64,000 nucleotides of DNA, taken from Erythrobacter sp. SG61-1L. GTDB taxonomy: Bacteria > Pseudomonadota > Alphaproteobacteria > Sphingomonadales > Sphingomonadaceae. A program made the translations under genes and the position numbers. Of this stretch, positions 42,044 through 50,942 are shown piece after piece (within the stretch, counting starts at the first letter, position 1; the number at the start of each line of letters is the position of its first letter). Where the stretch lies: contig NZ_JXQC01000003.1 of the NCBI RefSeq assembly GCF_001305965.1, positions 1,917,642 to 1,981,641 of the forward strand. The letters are read 5' to 3'. The notes below the pieces were generated by a model. It worked only from the letters and a program-made list of their open reading frames with translations, was not told the origin of the DNA and searched no databases.

Positions 42044-44668
42044 TCAGAAGCTCTGCTTGAGCTGGATGTAGTAGGTTCCGCCATTCACGCCCATCGGCGA
42101 GGTGGTGGGATACTTGGAACCCAGGATGTAGCGCCAGGGATTGAGGTCCGGACGGTTGTCCAGAATATCCGTCGCGCCGATTGCCAGCTCGGTATTCTCG
42201 AAGATCTTGTAGGCGAACTCGGCATCGAAAGTGATTTCCGATCCGGCGTCGATCCGAAGACCGCCCGAGTTCACGTGCATTTCGGTATATTCACCATAGT
42301 AATTGGCCCGCACGAATGCACGCCAGTCGCCAGCATCGTGGCTGAAGGTGGCATTGCCGCGCCAGCGGGGCAGGTTCTTTTCGAGCTGGATCACGCGCGT
42401 GGCGCTCAGCAGTTCGCCCGGATCGGTCGGATCGTAGGAGGTCACGTCCGTCTGGGTGTAGTTGGCGGCAAGGCTGAAGCTGGTATTCGCCCCGTCGTAG
42501 AGGTCGATCGGCATCGTCGCCACGACATCCACACCCTGAGTGGTGGAGGAGAAGTCGTTGGTGAAGAAGCGGAACGTGCCCAGATTCTGCGCGAAGGCAT
42601 AGCCTTCGGCTGCCAGAATATCGCGCTGATCGTCGGTCAGGCTGTAGCTGGCCGAAGTGGTCAGACGGTTCTTCATCTTGATGTTGAAATAGTCGATCGT
42701 GAGGTTCAGCCAGGGCTGTTCGAACACGATGCCCGCGCTGAAGCTCTTCGACGTTTCCGGCTTCAGGGCCACACCGCCCACGGCCGCCGCAACCGGACTG
42801 CCCGCAGGAATGATCCCGGTCAGCAGCAGATCGCCATCGGTCGTCAGTTCGGTGGTGAGGCCGCTATAGTTTTGCTGACCCGGGCTGGGCGCATGGAAGC
42901 CCGTCGCATAGGTCGAGCGGACGCCCAGCGACGGGGTCAGGTGATACAGGCCTGAAACCTTGTAGGTCACCTTGTCCCCGAAGTCGGAGAAATGCTCGAA
43001 CCGGCCCGCAGCGCCCAGAACCAGTTCGTCGGTGACGTTGGTTTCAAGGTCGAGATAGGCCGAGATATTGCTGCGCGAGAAGGTGCCGGCAATGTCGGGC
43101 GTATAGCCCGGATAGGCGTCTTCACCGATCAGGAAGCCTTGCGTCGCCAGAATGCCCGCTTCGTAGCTTTCCGGGTCGCCCGCAACCACAGTGAAGGACT
43201 CACGGTGGAACTGGCCACCGAAGGCCACGTTCAACGGCGAGGCCAGGCCGATTTCCCACGGATAGGCGAAGTCGGCATTGACGATGAATTCTTCCTGGAT
43301 GCGCTTGCCGTTATTCTCGAACGAAGTCGGCGAATAGGAACCCAGGCTGGGGTTGATCGAGTTCTGCACGAAGATGTGCATCTGGTGACGGCCAGCACCC
43401 ACGCTCAGGTCATAGCTCAGATCATCCACGATCTCGCCGCGCATGCCCAGCGTGCCGTAGAGATCCTTCACCTTGTTGCCGAAATAGGGCGAATAGCCAC
43501 CGGGGTAATATTCCAGAGCGGAGAAGCAGTTCGGATCGGCGAAGACTTCGGCCAGACGGTCAGCCGCATCGGTATCGCCCACGCCGATGGGATCGGGGAT
43601 CAGGCCGGTATCGAAATCTATACCGCCGGGGCAGGTAATGCCGTCATCCGGCGTCATATCGCCGATCAGGTAATTGCTGCCACTGGTGAACACCGCTTCG
43701 CGGTCGGTCGGGTTGCGATAGAAGAAGTCGACGAACACGGTCTTCTCGGCATAGCCGCCGAAGCCGTAAAACTCGCCTCCCAGCCCATTCTCGACCCCGA
43801 AATTGACGAAGGTCTTGATGTTGTCCTGCACCTTGGGCGTGCCGAAGCGTGTGGCCGGATCGGGCACGCCGAGGAAGCCCGCTTCCTGCAGAGCCGCCGC
43901 ATCGCTGCGCTGCACGGCGCGGGTAGTCATCGCCGCGTCGCTATATTCACCGCTGAAGCGAACAAAGCCGTTTTCACCGAGCTTGGTGCCATAGGTCGCA
44001 GCGGCAACATAGGTATCGCCATCGCCTTCATAGGTGCTGGAGAAACGCAGATCGACGCGGCCGCCTTCATCGGAATCGTCCATGATGAAGTTGATCACGC
44101 CCGCCACGGCATCGGCGCCATACTGGGCCGCTGCACCATCGCGCAGGACCTGCACCTGCTTGAGCGCGATCGAGGGGATGGAAGACATGTCCGGCCCCTG
44201 AGAACCGTCGGAGATACCGCCGGAGAAGGTCGGAATATCCGAAGCGCGGTGATGGCGCTTGCCGTTGACCAGCACCAGCGTGTGGTCCGGCGCAAGGCCC
44301 CGCAGCGAGACCGGGCGGATACCCGCCGAGGTGCCGCTGATCGCGTTGTCGTTCACATTGAGCGACGGGACTGCGACGCGCAGCATATTGCTCATGTCCG
44401 GGCTGCTTTCGCGCTGCAGATCCTCGGAGGAAACGATATCGACCGGAGCCGGCACGTCCAATGCCGAACGCGCTTCGCGGCGCGAGCCGGTAACGACGAT
44501 GGCGGCACCCTCATCCGCTTCGGCGGCTGGGGCAGATACCTCTTCTGCATGGGCGATTTCCGCCTGCGCAGAGGCAAGCAGCATGCTGAGCATCAGGGCG
44601 CGAGTGGACACAGCCTGGAGTTTCACACGGCGACCCGAAAGGAAACCGCAATTATTGAAGGACCTCAT
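42044..44668 (-). CDS. TonB-dependent receptor of the GntR region
   Basis: An 874-residue receptor with signal peptide ending AEIAHAEE, TonB box AIVVTGSRREA near residue 55, plug motifs VSLRGLAPDHTLVLVNGKRHHRA and VQVLRDGAAAQYGADAVAGVIN, and a barrel ending GTYYIQLKQSF. Its plug is of the type that serves small organic ligands in sphingomonads. The ATG at 44666-44668 sits five bases after a GGGGGG run; the in-frame ATG at 44680 does not. Two operator sites precede it, so uptake is likely induced with the catabolic genes. Confidence 0.88.
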   Translation of the reverse strand: MRSFNNCGFLSGRRVKLQAVSTRALMLSMLLASAQAEIAHAEEVSAPAAEADEGAAIVVTGSRREARSALDVPAPVDIVSSEDLQRESSPDMSNMLRVAVPSLNVNDNAISGTSAGIRPVSLRGLAPDHTLVLVNGKRHHRASDIPTFSGGISDGSQGPDMSSIPSIALKQVQVLRDGAAAQYGADAVAGVINFIMDDSDEGGRVDLRFSSTYEGDGDTYVAAATYGTKLGENGFVRFSGEYSDAAMTTRAVQRSDAAALQEAGFLGVPDPATRFGTPKVQDNIKTFVNFGVENGLGGEFYGFGGYAEKTVFVDFFYRNPTDREAVFTSGSNYLIGDMTPDDGITCPGGIDFDTGLIPDPIGVGDTDAADRLAEVFADPNCFSALEYYPGGYSPYFGNKVKDLYGTLGMRGEIVDDLSYDLSVGAGRHQMHIFVQNSINPSLGSYSPTSFENNGKRIQEEFIVNADFAYPWEIGLASPLNVAFGGQFHRESFTVVAGDPESYEAGILATQGFLIGEDAYPGYTPDIAGTFSRSNISAYLDLETNVTDELVLGAAGRFEHFSDFGDKVTYKVSGLYHLTPSLGVRSTYATGFHAPSPGQQNYSGLTTELTTDGDLLLTGIIPAGSPVAAAVGGVALKPETSKSFSAGIVFEQPWLNLTIDYFNIKMKNRLTTSASYSLTDDQRDILAAEGYAFAQNLGTFRFFTNDFSSTTQGVDVVATMPIDLYDGANTSFSLAANYTQTDVTSYDPTDPGELLSATRVIQLEKNLPRWRGNATFSHDAGDWRAFVRANYYGEYTEMHVNSGGLRIDAGSEITFDAEFAYKIFENTELAIGATDILDNRPDLNPWRYILGSKYPTTSPMGVNGGTYYIQLKQSF

Positions 44669-44680
44669 TATTCCCCCCAT

Positions 44681-45065
44681 CGCGAGAGCACGCGCCGGTA
44701 CGGCGCGTCAGTTGACACACTTTGCTTCGACGAACCGTTTTGAACGGCTTTACGACTGCCGTTCCTCCCTGCACTGCTACGGGTGTTTTGTATGTCGTAT
44801 ACAGTGTGCAAAGCACAGTATACCTTGCAATCGGGGTGTCAATAGCGATTTCGCAAGCGCGAAATGAGGTAGCTTCCCAGACCTCAAAGGCGCATTTTAA
44901 CATATATTTTTCATATGTTTGCTGCACACAGCGGCATACGATCCCGCTCACGCCAGGAGCCGGCACAAGCGCCGAACGAAGGCACCATATCGGAGGAGAG
45001 AATCGCCTACCTTGTCGATTGTGCGCAGAAGACAGTGGAGTTTCGGGCGATCTTGATCTAACGCA
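44681..45065. other. 385-base intergenic region between the TonB receptor and the GntR regulator
   Basis: No gene seen. It contains a pair of GntR-type sites (44796-44824), a minus-strand TTGACA at 44836-44841 in front of the second site, an ATTTCGC/GCGAAAT inverted repeat with a four-base loop at 44848-44865, and an AACATAT/ATATGTT inverted repeat in an AT-rich patch at 44899-44919. The last two are likely parts of the plus-strand regulator promoter. Confidence 0.6.
44796..44824 (-). promoter_or_regulatory. Paired GntR-type operators 5a and 5b (TonB receptor promoter)
   Basis: CGTATACAGTGTGC at 44796-44809 and, in the opposite direction, GCACAGTATACC at 44813-44824. On the minus strand TTGACA (44836-44841) is followed by TATACT/TACTGT within site 5b, so a repressor would cover the -10 region. 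The paired arrangement also places the sites 240 bases before the regulator gene, allowing autoregulation. Confidence 0.65.
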
Positions 45066-45836
45066 ATGAAACCATTGGCTGGGGCCTTCACCCAGCATCA
45101 GACCGAAGAACTGCAGATGGACGATCAAGCGGTGGGACAGGAACAGCACAGCGAGTGGGGCCAGATCGGCCGTAGCCGTCAGTCGCTCAACAATGTGGTT
45201 GCCGATGCGCTTCGCGAAGCGATCCTGACCGGACAGTTCAAGCCGGGCGACCGCCTGCCAGAACCGCAGCTTGCCGAAATGTTCGGCGTATCGCGCAATC
45301 CCATCCGGGAGGCACTGCAGGTTCTGTCCAATGAAGGGCTGGTGGATATTAGTCCGCGCAAGGGCGCGCGCGTTCCGCTGATGTCCTTTAACGAGTTGGC
45401 CGAAACCATCGATCTGCGCGCGGAACTGGAAGGCATCAGTGCCCGCTATGCCGCTCGTCACTGCCACGACAAGGCCCGCGAAGCGCTGACCAAGCTGCTT
45501 GAAGATGGCAATGCCGCCGCCGCGCGCGACGATTTGGAAGAACTGCAGATCGTGAACGATCGCTTCCATGCCGAACTCGGCCAAGCTGCCGGTAATCGCT
45601 ATCTGGCGGACTTCATGCGTTCCCTGCGTGACCGGACCTACTGGCTTTTCTCCACCCAGTCCGCCGTGCGCGCCAAGCATTCCTGGCAGGAACACGCCAG
45701 CATCCTTTCGGCAGTGATCGACGGGGATCAGAACAAGGCATCGCGCCTCGCCATGGGCCATGTGCGCGAAGTGGGCGCGGCGCTGATGGCCAACCTTCCC
45801 GAAGGCACTTATCGCGAGGAAGACAAGGCAGCCTGA
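45066..45836 (+). CDS. GntR-family regulator, FCD (FadR/VanR) type
   Basis: A regulator of up to 256 residues (239 if it starts at the ATG at 45117). N-terminal winged helix: LNNVVADALREAILTGQFKPGDRLPEPQLAEMFGVSRNPIREAL; C-terminal FCD effector domain with metal-ligand positions in NDRFHAELGQAAGN, WQEHASIL and AMGHVREV. FCD regulators usually repress catabolic genes until a pathway acid or amino acid binds. It is the only GntR protein in the window, and six promoters around it carry GTATAC-centred palindromes of the type this subfamily binds. The link between protein and sites is inferred. Confidence 0.85.
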   Translation: MKPLAGAFTQHQTEELQMDDQAVGQEQHSEWGQIGRSRQSLNNVVADALREAILTGQFKPGDRLPEPQLAEMFGVSRNPIREALQVLSNEGLVDISPRKGARVPLMSFNELAETIDLRAELEGISARYAARHCHDKAREALTKLLEDGNAAAARDDLEELQIVNDRFHAELGQAAGNRYLADFMRSLRDRTYWLFSTQSAVRAKHSWQEHASILSAVIDGDQNKASRLAMGHVREVGAALMANLPEGTYREEDKAA

Positions 45837-45896
45837 CCCGGCTGCCCTGCCCTCGCGGGGGCACTGCCTGAACAAGCGCGTTTCTCTGTTCGCCTC

Positions 45897-47366
45897 CTAA
45901 AAGGCCACTAGCAGGGCTATACCCACCAGCGCGGATGCGATCAGCCCGGCGATGACCGGAACGAAATTGCGCCGCGCCAGCTCGTCCGGCCTCACATTGG
46001 CCAGCGCCGCCACGATGCACACGCCCGACCATGGGGCGAGCGTGCCGCCACCTACCCAGATGCTGCCGATCTGCCCGAGGCTGGCGAGCAATGCCGTGCT
46101 GTCGGTCGAGGTAGCGCCTGTAAGCGCTGCAGCCACGCTGCCGGTCAGCGGCAGGCCGGAGAAGCCGAAACCGTCAATCCCCGACAGGATGCCCACGATC
46201 ATTACGCCCACTGGCAGCAGCGGATTGTCAGGGCCGAGATAGCGGCCGACCGACTGCCCGAAATCGAGCATATAGCCCGGCGTGCCCGGCCCAAGGACGC
46301 GTTCCGCATGGGCAGGATCGCCCAGCAGGAAAAACGCCACGATCGGCAGGACCGGCCCGAATACCTTGATCGCGAAAGTGAAGCCCTCGGTGATGTGGTG
46401 GATCACGCTTTCCATCGCGCGATGCCCGTCATGCGCGATGCAGGCCATGATCAGCACACAAATCGCCGCCCCGCCGAGCAGGGCAGTTGCCTCCCCACCA
46501 TAGATCGCCTTTTCCGGCAGGGCGATTGCCCGGTAGATAATCAGTACGCCCACGCCGAACAGCAGAAGCGGGGTAAGAATGGCCAACGGCAGGCCGAAGC
46601 GCCCGTGCGGCGGCAGTTCGGCGGCAATCTCCTCTCCGCCTTCACCCGGCTCGCCGGAGATAGAACCCCCTGCCGCAGCCATACCGCCACCTGCCAGTGC
46701 CTGAGGCTTCAGGCGCATGTCACGACGCAGGAAGATCACTGTCAGTATCATCGCGACCACGCCCGTCACGGTCGAGAAGATCACGGTGTAATAGAGGATT
46801 GGCGCAGCATCGATCCCTGCCGAGCGTGCGGAGATGCGCGTAGCGGCCTGGATCACCGGGTCAGAGGAAAGCGCGATCCCATGGGCCGCGATATTGATGG
46901 CTGCCGCCGCGCCCAGCGCAGGCAGGCCCGCGCGCAAAGCCACGGGGATCAGCACCGTTCCCACCAGCGCGGTGGCTGGCGAAGGCCAGAAGAAGATCGA
47001 ACAGACGTAGGCCGTGATCGCCAGCACGAAGAAGGCGGACCATGGCCCCACGATCAGCTTGCGCATCGGCGCGATCATGAGTTCGTCCGCGCCTTCGGCC
47101 GCCATGGATTTGAGCATGGCCAGCATGATCGCCACCAGCAGCATGATGTCGAACAGGTCGCTGCCCGCCAGCAGCATCGCCCGGAACAGGCTCTGCAATG
47201 CAAAGACACCGTGAGCGATCACCCCGCTGCCTGCATTGGGCGACATGGCGGCGAGCACCAGAATGCCCAGCATCGCCGCGATGACTACGCTGCGGCGGAA
47301 AACAATGGTGAGCAGGATCGTGACCAGGATTGCAAGGAACATCCAGTGCGACGGGGTAAACAGCAC
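45897..47366 (-). CDS. Membrane permease, ion-transporter-like, copy B
   Basis: A 489-residue polytopic protein with about eleven membrane segments, paralogous to the permease at 34744-36156: both have LSPNAG or MSPNAG near residue 40, FFWPxP near 130, GIALSSDPVIQAATRI near 175, LGPGTPGY near 350 and a final IWVGGGTLAPWSGVC region. The GTG at 47364-47366 is seven bases after GGAG and begins the first hydrophobic segment. It converges with the GntR gene. Family and substrate are unassigned; an organic anion is likely. Confidence 0.72.
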   Translation of the reverse strand: MLFTPSHWMFLAILVTILLTIVFRRSVVIAAMLGILVLAAMSPNAGSGVIAHGVFALQSLFRAMLLAGSDLFDIMLLVAIMLAMLKSMAAEGADELMIAPMRKLIVGPWSAFFVLAITAYVCSIFFWPSPATALVGTVLIPVALRAGLPALGAAAAINIAAHGIALSSDPVIQAATRISARSAGIDAAPILYYTVIFSTVTGVVAMILTVIFLRRDMRLKPQALAGGGMAAAGGSISGEPGEGGEEIAAELPPHGRFGLPLAILTPLLLFGVGVLIIYRAIALPEKAIYGGEATALLGGAAICVLIMACIAHDGHRAMESVIHHITEGFTFAIKVFGPVLPIVAFFLLGDPAHAERVLGPGTPGYMLDFGQSVGRYLGPDNPLLPVGVMIVGILSGIDGFGFSGLPLTGSVAAALTGATSTDSTALLASLGQIGSIWVGGGTLAPWSGVCIVAALANVRPDELARRNFVPVIAGLIASALVGIALLVAF

Positions 47367-47465
47367 ACGCAATCTCCAGTTCCGGCCAAAGGCCGTCCAT
47401 GTTGGTTCTTGGCATATCGTCCACCCGGCGGCGTCTCTTGCGGACACACGCTCGTTTCGCTCGGA

Positions 47466-48020
47466 TCAAGGTCTGCGGGAGATTTTCAGGCTCGCGCGAC
47501 CGAATTTGTTATTGGCTTCAAGAAGTTTGACGAGCGTCGCCACGAAGGCATCCCGCTCATCGGGTTCGAGACACTCCAGCAGGCGTTCCTGCGCACGGAG
47601 CATCCCGGGATAAAGTTGACGCAGGACGGCCTCACCCTGCGCTGTCAGACAAGAAATCACCGCACGGCGATCTTTCTCGCTGCGGCGCCGTTCCACCAGT
47701 CCGGCATCGCTGAGCCGCCGCAGCACGTCCGCCACATTGGTACGGTCGATCCCGAGGCTGTTTGCGATGGCAATCTGATCGGCATCGGGCGTGGTCGAAA
47801 GGATCGTCATCAGCCCATATTGCACCGGCGTGATGTCGGACCCGACCAGTTCTTCGAAGAACAGGGCGTAGTGCAACTGGTGCAGACGCCGGATCAGATA
47901 GCCCGGCCTTTGCCAGAGCGGCAGCTGCTGCATCAGTTCACGCAATTCGAGACTTTCCTTGCTGGCCTTGCGCTCGCCTGTGGCAGGCTTGCAGGCCGAT
48001 TTTCCGCGTGGGCCAGCCAT
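47466..48020 (-). CDS. MarR-family transcriptional regulator
   Basis: A 184-residue winged-helix regulator: PVQYGLMTILSTTPDADQIAIANSLGIDRTNVADVLRRLSDAGLVERRRSEKDRR is the MarR DNA-binding core at about 60-115, followed by long dimerisation helices. MarR proteins commonly respond to aromatic acids. Its ATG lies two bases after the stop of the FAD monooxygenase gene on the same strand, so it is co-transcribed with that enzyme and may sense its substrate, giving the region a second control layer besides GntR. Confidence 0.87.
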   Translation of the reverse strand: MAGPRGKSACKPATGERKASKESLELRELMQQLPLWQRPGYLIRRLHQLHYALFFEELVGSDITPVQYGLMTILSTTPDADQIAIANSLGIDRTNVADVLRRLSDAGLVERRRSEKDRRAVISCLTAQGEAVLRQLYPGMLRAQERLLECLEPDERDAFVATLVKLLEANNKFGRASLKISRRP

Positions 48021-48022
48021 GC

Positions 48023-49255
48023 TCAGACGCCCTGCCCGCGTTCATGGCCGGAAATGGCGCGATAGCTGCTGCTGATGGCGGCCAGTTCTTCCGGCGAAAC
48101 GATGTCCTCGATCCGCTCAAAGGGTCGGTCGCCGCTGCGTTCATAGACCAGCTTCAGGATGGCGTCGGGTGGCCTTGTGCGATTGGTGCGTACGACATTG
48201 GCCGTCGCTTCCAGCCGGGAGTTCTCATAGGCAGCAAAGGCATCCGCCACCCCTCCATGGGCAGCCATGGCATCGGCCAGCGCCCGCGCATCGAGGATCG
48301 CCTGCCCCGCGCCGTTCGATCCGCGCGGATACATCGGATGGGCAGCATCGCCCAGCAGAGTGACGGGGCCGAAACTCCAGCGGGGCAGCGGCTCTCTGTC
48401 GACCATCGGATATTCGAGAATCCGGTCGCTCGCCCGGATCAGCGCCGGCACGTCGAGGAAATCGAAATGCCAATCCTCAAAGGCACCAATAAAATCCTCA
48501 AGCCTTCCGCGCCGGTTCCAATCCTGCCTTGCGTGGTCGGGGGTCTCGATTTCGGCCACCCAGTTGATCAACTGGTTCCCGTCCGCGTCAATGGCGTCGC
48601 GGATGGGATAGATCACCATCTTGCCATGGCTGAGCCAGCCCGCGCGAATATAGGAGCGGCCATCGAGAAAGGGCTTCCAGCGCGCCACGCCGCGCCACAT
48701 GTTCACGCCGGAATAGATTGGACCGCCTTCGCCCGGATAGAGCTGCGCGCGCACGGCGGAATGGATGCCATCCGCGCCGATCACTGCATCGGCCCTGACC
48801 GGCGGCAAGGCACGCCCGGCCGGGTCGGTAAAGTGGACCAGCGCGGCATCGCCTTTCTGTTCCACCTTCACGCAGCGATGGCCTGTCATCACCGTGCGAG
48901 TGCCGGTGCGGGCGACCAGCGCGGAAAGCAGGAGCGTCTGCAAATCGCCGCGATGTATCTGAATCTGCGGCGCATCGAAGCCTGCCGCCGTACCCAGTGC
49001 CTCGCAATAGGCGACATTGCCGAAGCGGTTGAAGAACCAGGAATGGGTTGCGCTGATCCCGCTCCGCTCCAGCGCCGGGCCAAGCCCCAGTGCGCAAAGT
49101 TCGCGGCTGGCATGGGGCAGGATGCTGACCCCCACGCCAAGCGGCCTCAATTCGGCAGCCGCTTCATAGACCTGTGCGTGAATGCCCTTTTCGGCCAGCA
49201 TCAGGGCAAGCGTCAGACCGCCAATGCCTCCCCCGATGATGACAAAATTTCGCAT
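48023..49255 (-). CDS. FAD-dependent aromatic monooxygenase (salicylate hydroxylase-like)
   Basis: A 410-residue group A flavin monooxygenase: GGGIGGLTLALMLAEKG (7-23), the DG fingerprint GADGIHSAVR near 165, and LLGDAAHPMYPRGSNGAGQAILDARAL near 290, which closes the FAD site. The pattern is that of salicylate and 6-hydroxynicotinate hydroxylases, which hydroxylate (and may decarboxylate) an aromatic acid with NAD(P)H and O2. The start codon itself lies inside a GntR-type operator. With the diiron oxidase and aldehyde dehydrogenase it suggests a pathway with an aromatic or heteroaromatic intermediate. Confidence 0.85.
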   Translation of the reverse strand: MRNFVIIGGGIGGLTLALMLAEKGIHAQVYEAAAELRPLGVGVSILPHASRELCALGLGPALERSGISATHSWFFNRFGNVAYCEALGTAAGFDAPQIQIHRGDLQTLLLSALVARTGTRTVMTGHRCVKVEQKGDAALVHFTDPAGRALPPVRADAVIGADGIHSAVRAQLYPGEGGPIYSGVNMWRGVARWKPFLDGRSYIRAGWLSHGKMVIYPIRDAIDADGNQLINWVAEIETPDHARQDWNRRGRLEDFIGAFEDWHFDFLDVPALIRASDRILEYPMVDREPLPRWSFGPVTLLGDAAHPMYPRGSNGAGQAILDARALADAMAAHGGVADAFAAYENSRLEATANVVRTNRTRPPDAILKLVYERSGDRPFERIEDIVSPEELAAISSSYRAISGHERGQGV

Positions 49256-49265
49256 ACTGTATACC
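49252..49265 (-). promoter_or_regulatory. GntR-type operator 6 overlapping the monooxygenase start codon
   Basis: Minus strand GGTATACAGTATGC; its ATG is the start codon of the FAD monooxygenase. Upstream, TTGACG followed after 16 bases by TATGTT forms a good promoter, so the operator lies downstream of the promoter, over the ribosome site and start. Confidence 0.65.
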
Positions 49266-49430
49266 TCTTGTGCCGGCAACATAAGTGCGAAAGCGGGCGC
49301 GTCAAACGAAAAGATGTATGCTGACGGAAGTGCCTCGCGCGGCCTTCGGTGAGCTGCGCACCAAGGCAAGCGGGGGCGCTGCGGGGCACGTAGAATGCGT
49401 GCCGACAGACGGATGGCGGGAGGATGTTCA

Positions 49431-50048
49431 GTGGACGAAATGCAGGCTTTGCGGGAAGAACTCCGCCTCCTGAGGAACGATCTCGACGCGCTGGCCGCAA
49501 AGTCCCGCAAGGCGGACGACTATGTCGAGATATGCAATCTGCAGGCTGCCTATGGCTATTATGTAGACAAGGGCCGGTGGGACGATGCGGCGGACCTGTT
49601 TGCGCAAGACGCGACGCTCGAACTGGCAGGGCGCGGAGTTTATGTCGGGCGCGAAAGGGTGCGGGCCTATCTTCATCATCTGCCACCCTACGGCCGGGGC
49701 GTGCTCTACAATCACATGCAGTTGCAGCCGGTAATCCATATCGACAGCGAGGCAGGAACGGCCAAAGGCCGCTGGCGCAGCTTCATGATGGTGGGCGCAC
49801 TGGGTGCCGAAGCCCGCTGGGGCGAGGCGACTTATGAAAACCAATACCGGCGCGTGGACGGCCAGTGGCGCATCGCCCTGCTGCATGGCTACATGAACAT
49901 CTACACCGAATATGAGCAAGGCTGGCACAAGGGCGGCGTGAAACTGCTGCGCTCCATCGACGGCCTTCGGCCTGACCGGGCACCGACCATGGAATATGAA
50001 GCCTATCCCGAACCGGTGATCGCGCCCTATCATTACGACAAGGTCTGA
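49431..50048 (+). CDS. SnoaL-like (NTF2-fold) protein, 205 residues
   Basis: A 205-residue protein with an N-terminal coiled-coil-like helix (MQALREELRLLRNDLDALAAKS) and an NTF2-fold domain of the SnoaL_4 type: CNLQAAYGYYVDKGRWDDAADLFAQDATLEL at about 45-75 and a later RRVDGQWRIALLHGYMNIY. Such proteins act as small isomerases, dehydratases or ring hydrolases, or as enzyme partners, in aromatic and steroid-like catabolism. The GTG at 49431 has GGGAGG five bases upstream. It is divergent from the FAD monooxygenase. A shorter relative is at 55497-55955. Confidence 0.78.
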   Translation: MDEMQALREELRLLRNDLDALAAKSRKADDYVEICNLQAAYGYYVDKGRWDDAADLFAQDATLELAGRGVYVGRERVRAYLHHLPPYGRGVLYNHMQLQPVIHIDSEAGTAKGRWRSFMMVGALGAEARWGEATYENQYRRVDGQWRIALLHGYMNIYTEYEQGWHKGGVKLLRSIDGLRPDRAPTMEYEAYPEPVIAPYHYDKV

Positions 50049-50058
50049 GCGAAGCCCG

Positions 50059-50853
50059 TTACCCTAATCGCCGCGCTTCCGCCTTTTGCGGCACCAGCAC
50101 GATCAGCAATACGATGGCGGCGATCAGCACTGCCGATGCCAAGGGGCGGCTGAACTCCAGACCGCCCTTGGCAATCGGCTTGTCCAGGAAATCGCCAACG
50201 GTTGCCCCAAGCGGGCGGGTCAGGATGAAGGCCGCCCAGAACAGTGCCACGTGGCTGACCGTGCTACGCCAATAAAGCAGCGCCACGATTGCAAGCGCAG
50301 AACCGAATATTGCGGAAGCGCCGAGATAGCCCAATGGGCCATCGGCCAGCCAGTCGCCCAGCGCGGTCCCCAATGTCTGTGAAAAGGTGATTGTCAGCCA
50401 GTAATAGATTTCGGCCTTCGGTTCATGAACGCTCTGGACCGAAATGGTCCCCAGTGCCCTGTGCCAGACGAACAGACATGCCAGCACCAGCGCGAGCAGC
50501 AGCAACGAACCGCCGGGATACCCGATCCCCAGCGATCGGGTGGCAAAATCCGCCATGGTCGTGCCCGCCGTGGTCGATGCGATGATCGTGGACCAGTAGA
50601 GGAAAGGATGAAACCGGCGCGCCCGGATCTGGATGGCAACCAGAATGGCGAGCGAGGTCAGGAAAATCGCTGAGCCAACCAGATATCCGTTAATGCCGCC
50701 CTGCCCGGCCTGCGCGGTCGTTTCGCCCAGCCAACTCATGCTGACGGCATCGCCGGCGGTCTCGCCAAGGGTGGTCGCCAATATCTTGATGACCCAGAAG
50801 CCCAGCGTGATCGCCGGGACTTTGCTCAGGCCGTAACGCTCAAACGAATCCAT
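50059..50853 (-). CDS. Conserved membrane protein (COG4705-like), function unknown
   Basis: A 264-residue membrane protein with eight hydrophobic segments arranged as repeated units that each contain a thr/gly-rich turn: ITLGFWVIKILATTLGETAGDAVSM, IIASTTAGTTMADFATR, ITFSQTLGTALGDWLADG and FILTRPLGATVGDFLDKP. This four-fold LGxxxGD pattern is that of the COG4705 family of uncharacterised membrane proteins. No function can be proposed. It converges with the SnoaL-like gene, ten bases apart. Confidence 0.75.
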   Translation of the reverse strand: MDSFERYGLSKVPAITLGFWVIKILATTLGETAGDAVSMSWLGETTAQAGQGGINGYLVGSAIFLTSLAILVAIQIRARRFHPFLYWSTIIASTTAGTTMADFATRSLGIGYPGGSLLLLALVLACLFVWHRALGTISVQSVHEPKAEIYYWLTITFSQTLGTALGDWLADGPLGYLGASAIFGSALAIVALLYWRSTVSHVALFWAAFILTRPLGATVGDFLDKPIAKGGLEFSRPLASAVLIAAIVLLIVLVPQKAEARRLG

Positions 50854-50942
50854 GATGGACCTCGCACACGGTTGGTGGCCCGCAGAAACGCCTCAACCCG
50901 TTAATGAGCGTTGAATGCCTGGGTCGCGCCGGAAACCGCCCG

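Noticed and set aside
45837..45896. Terminator between the GntR gene and permease copy B
   Set aside because: A short TGCCC/GGGCA hairpin is present but no T-run follows on either strand.
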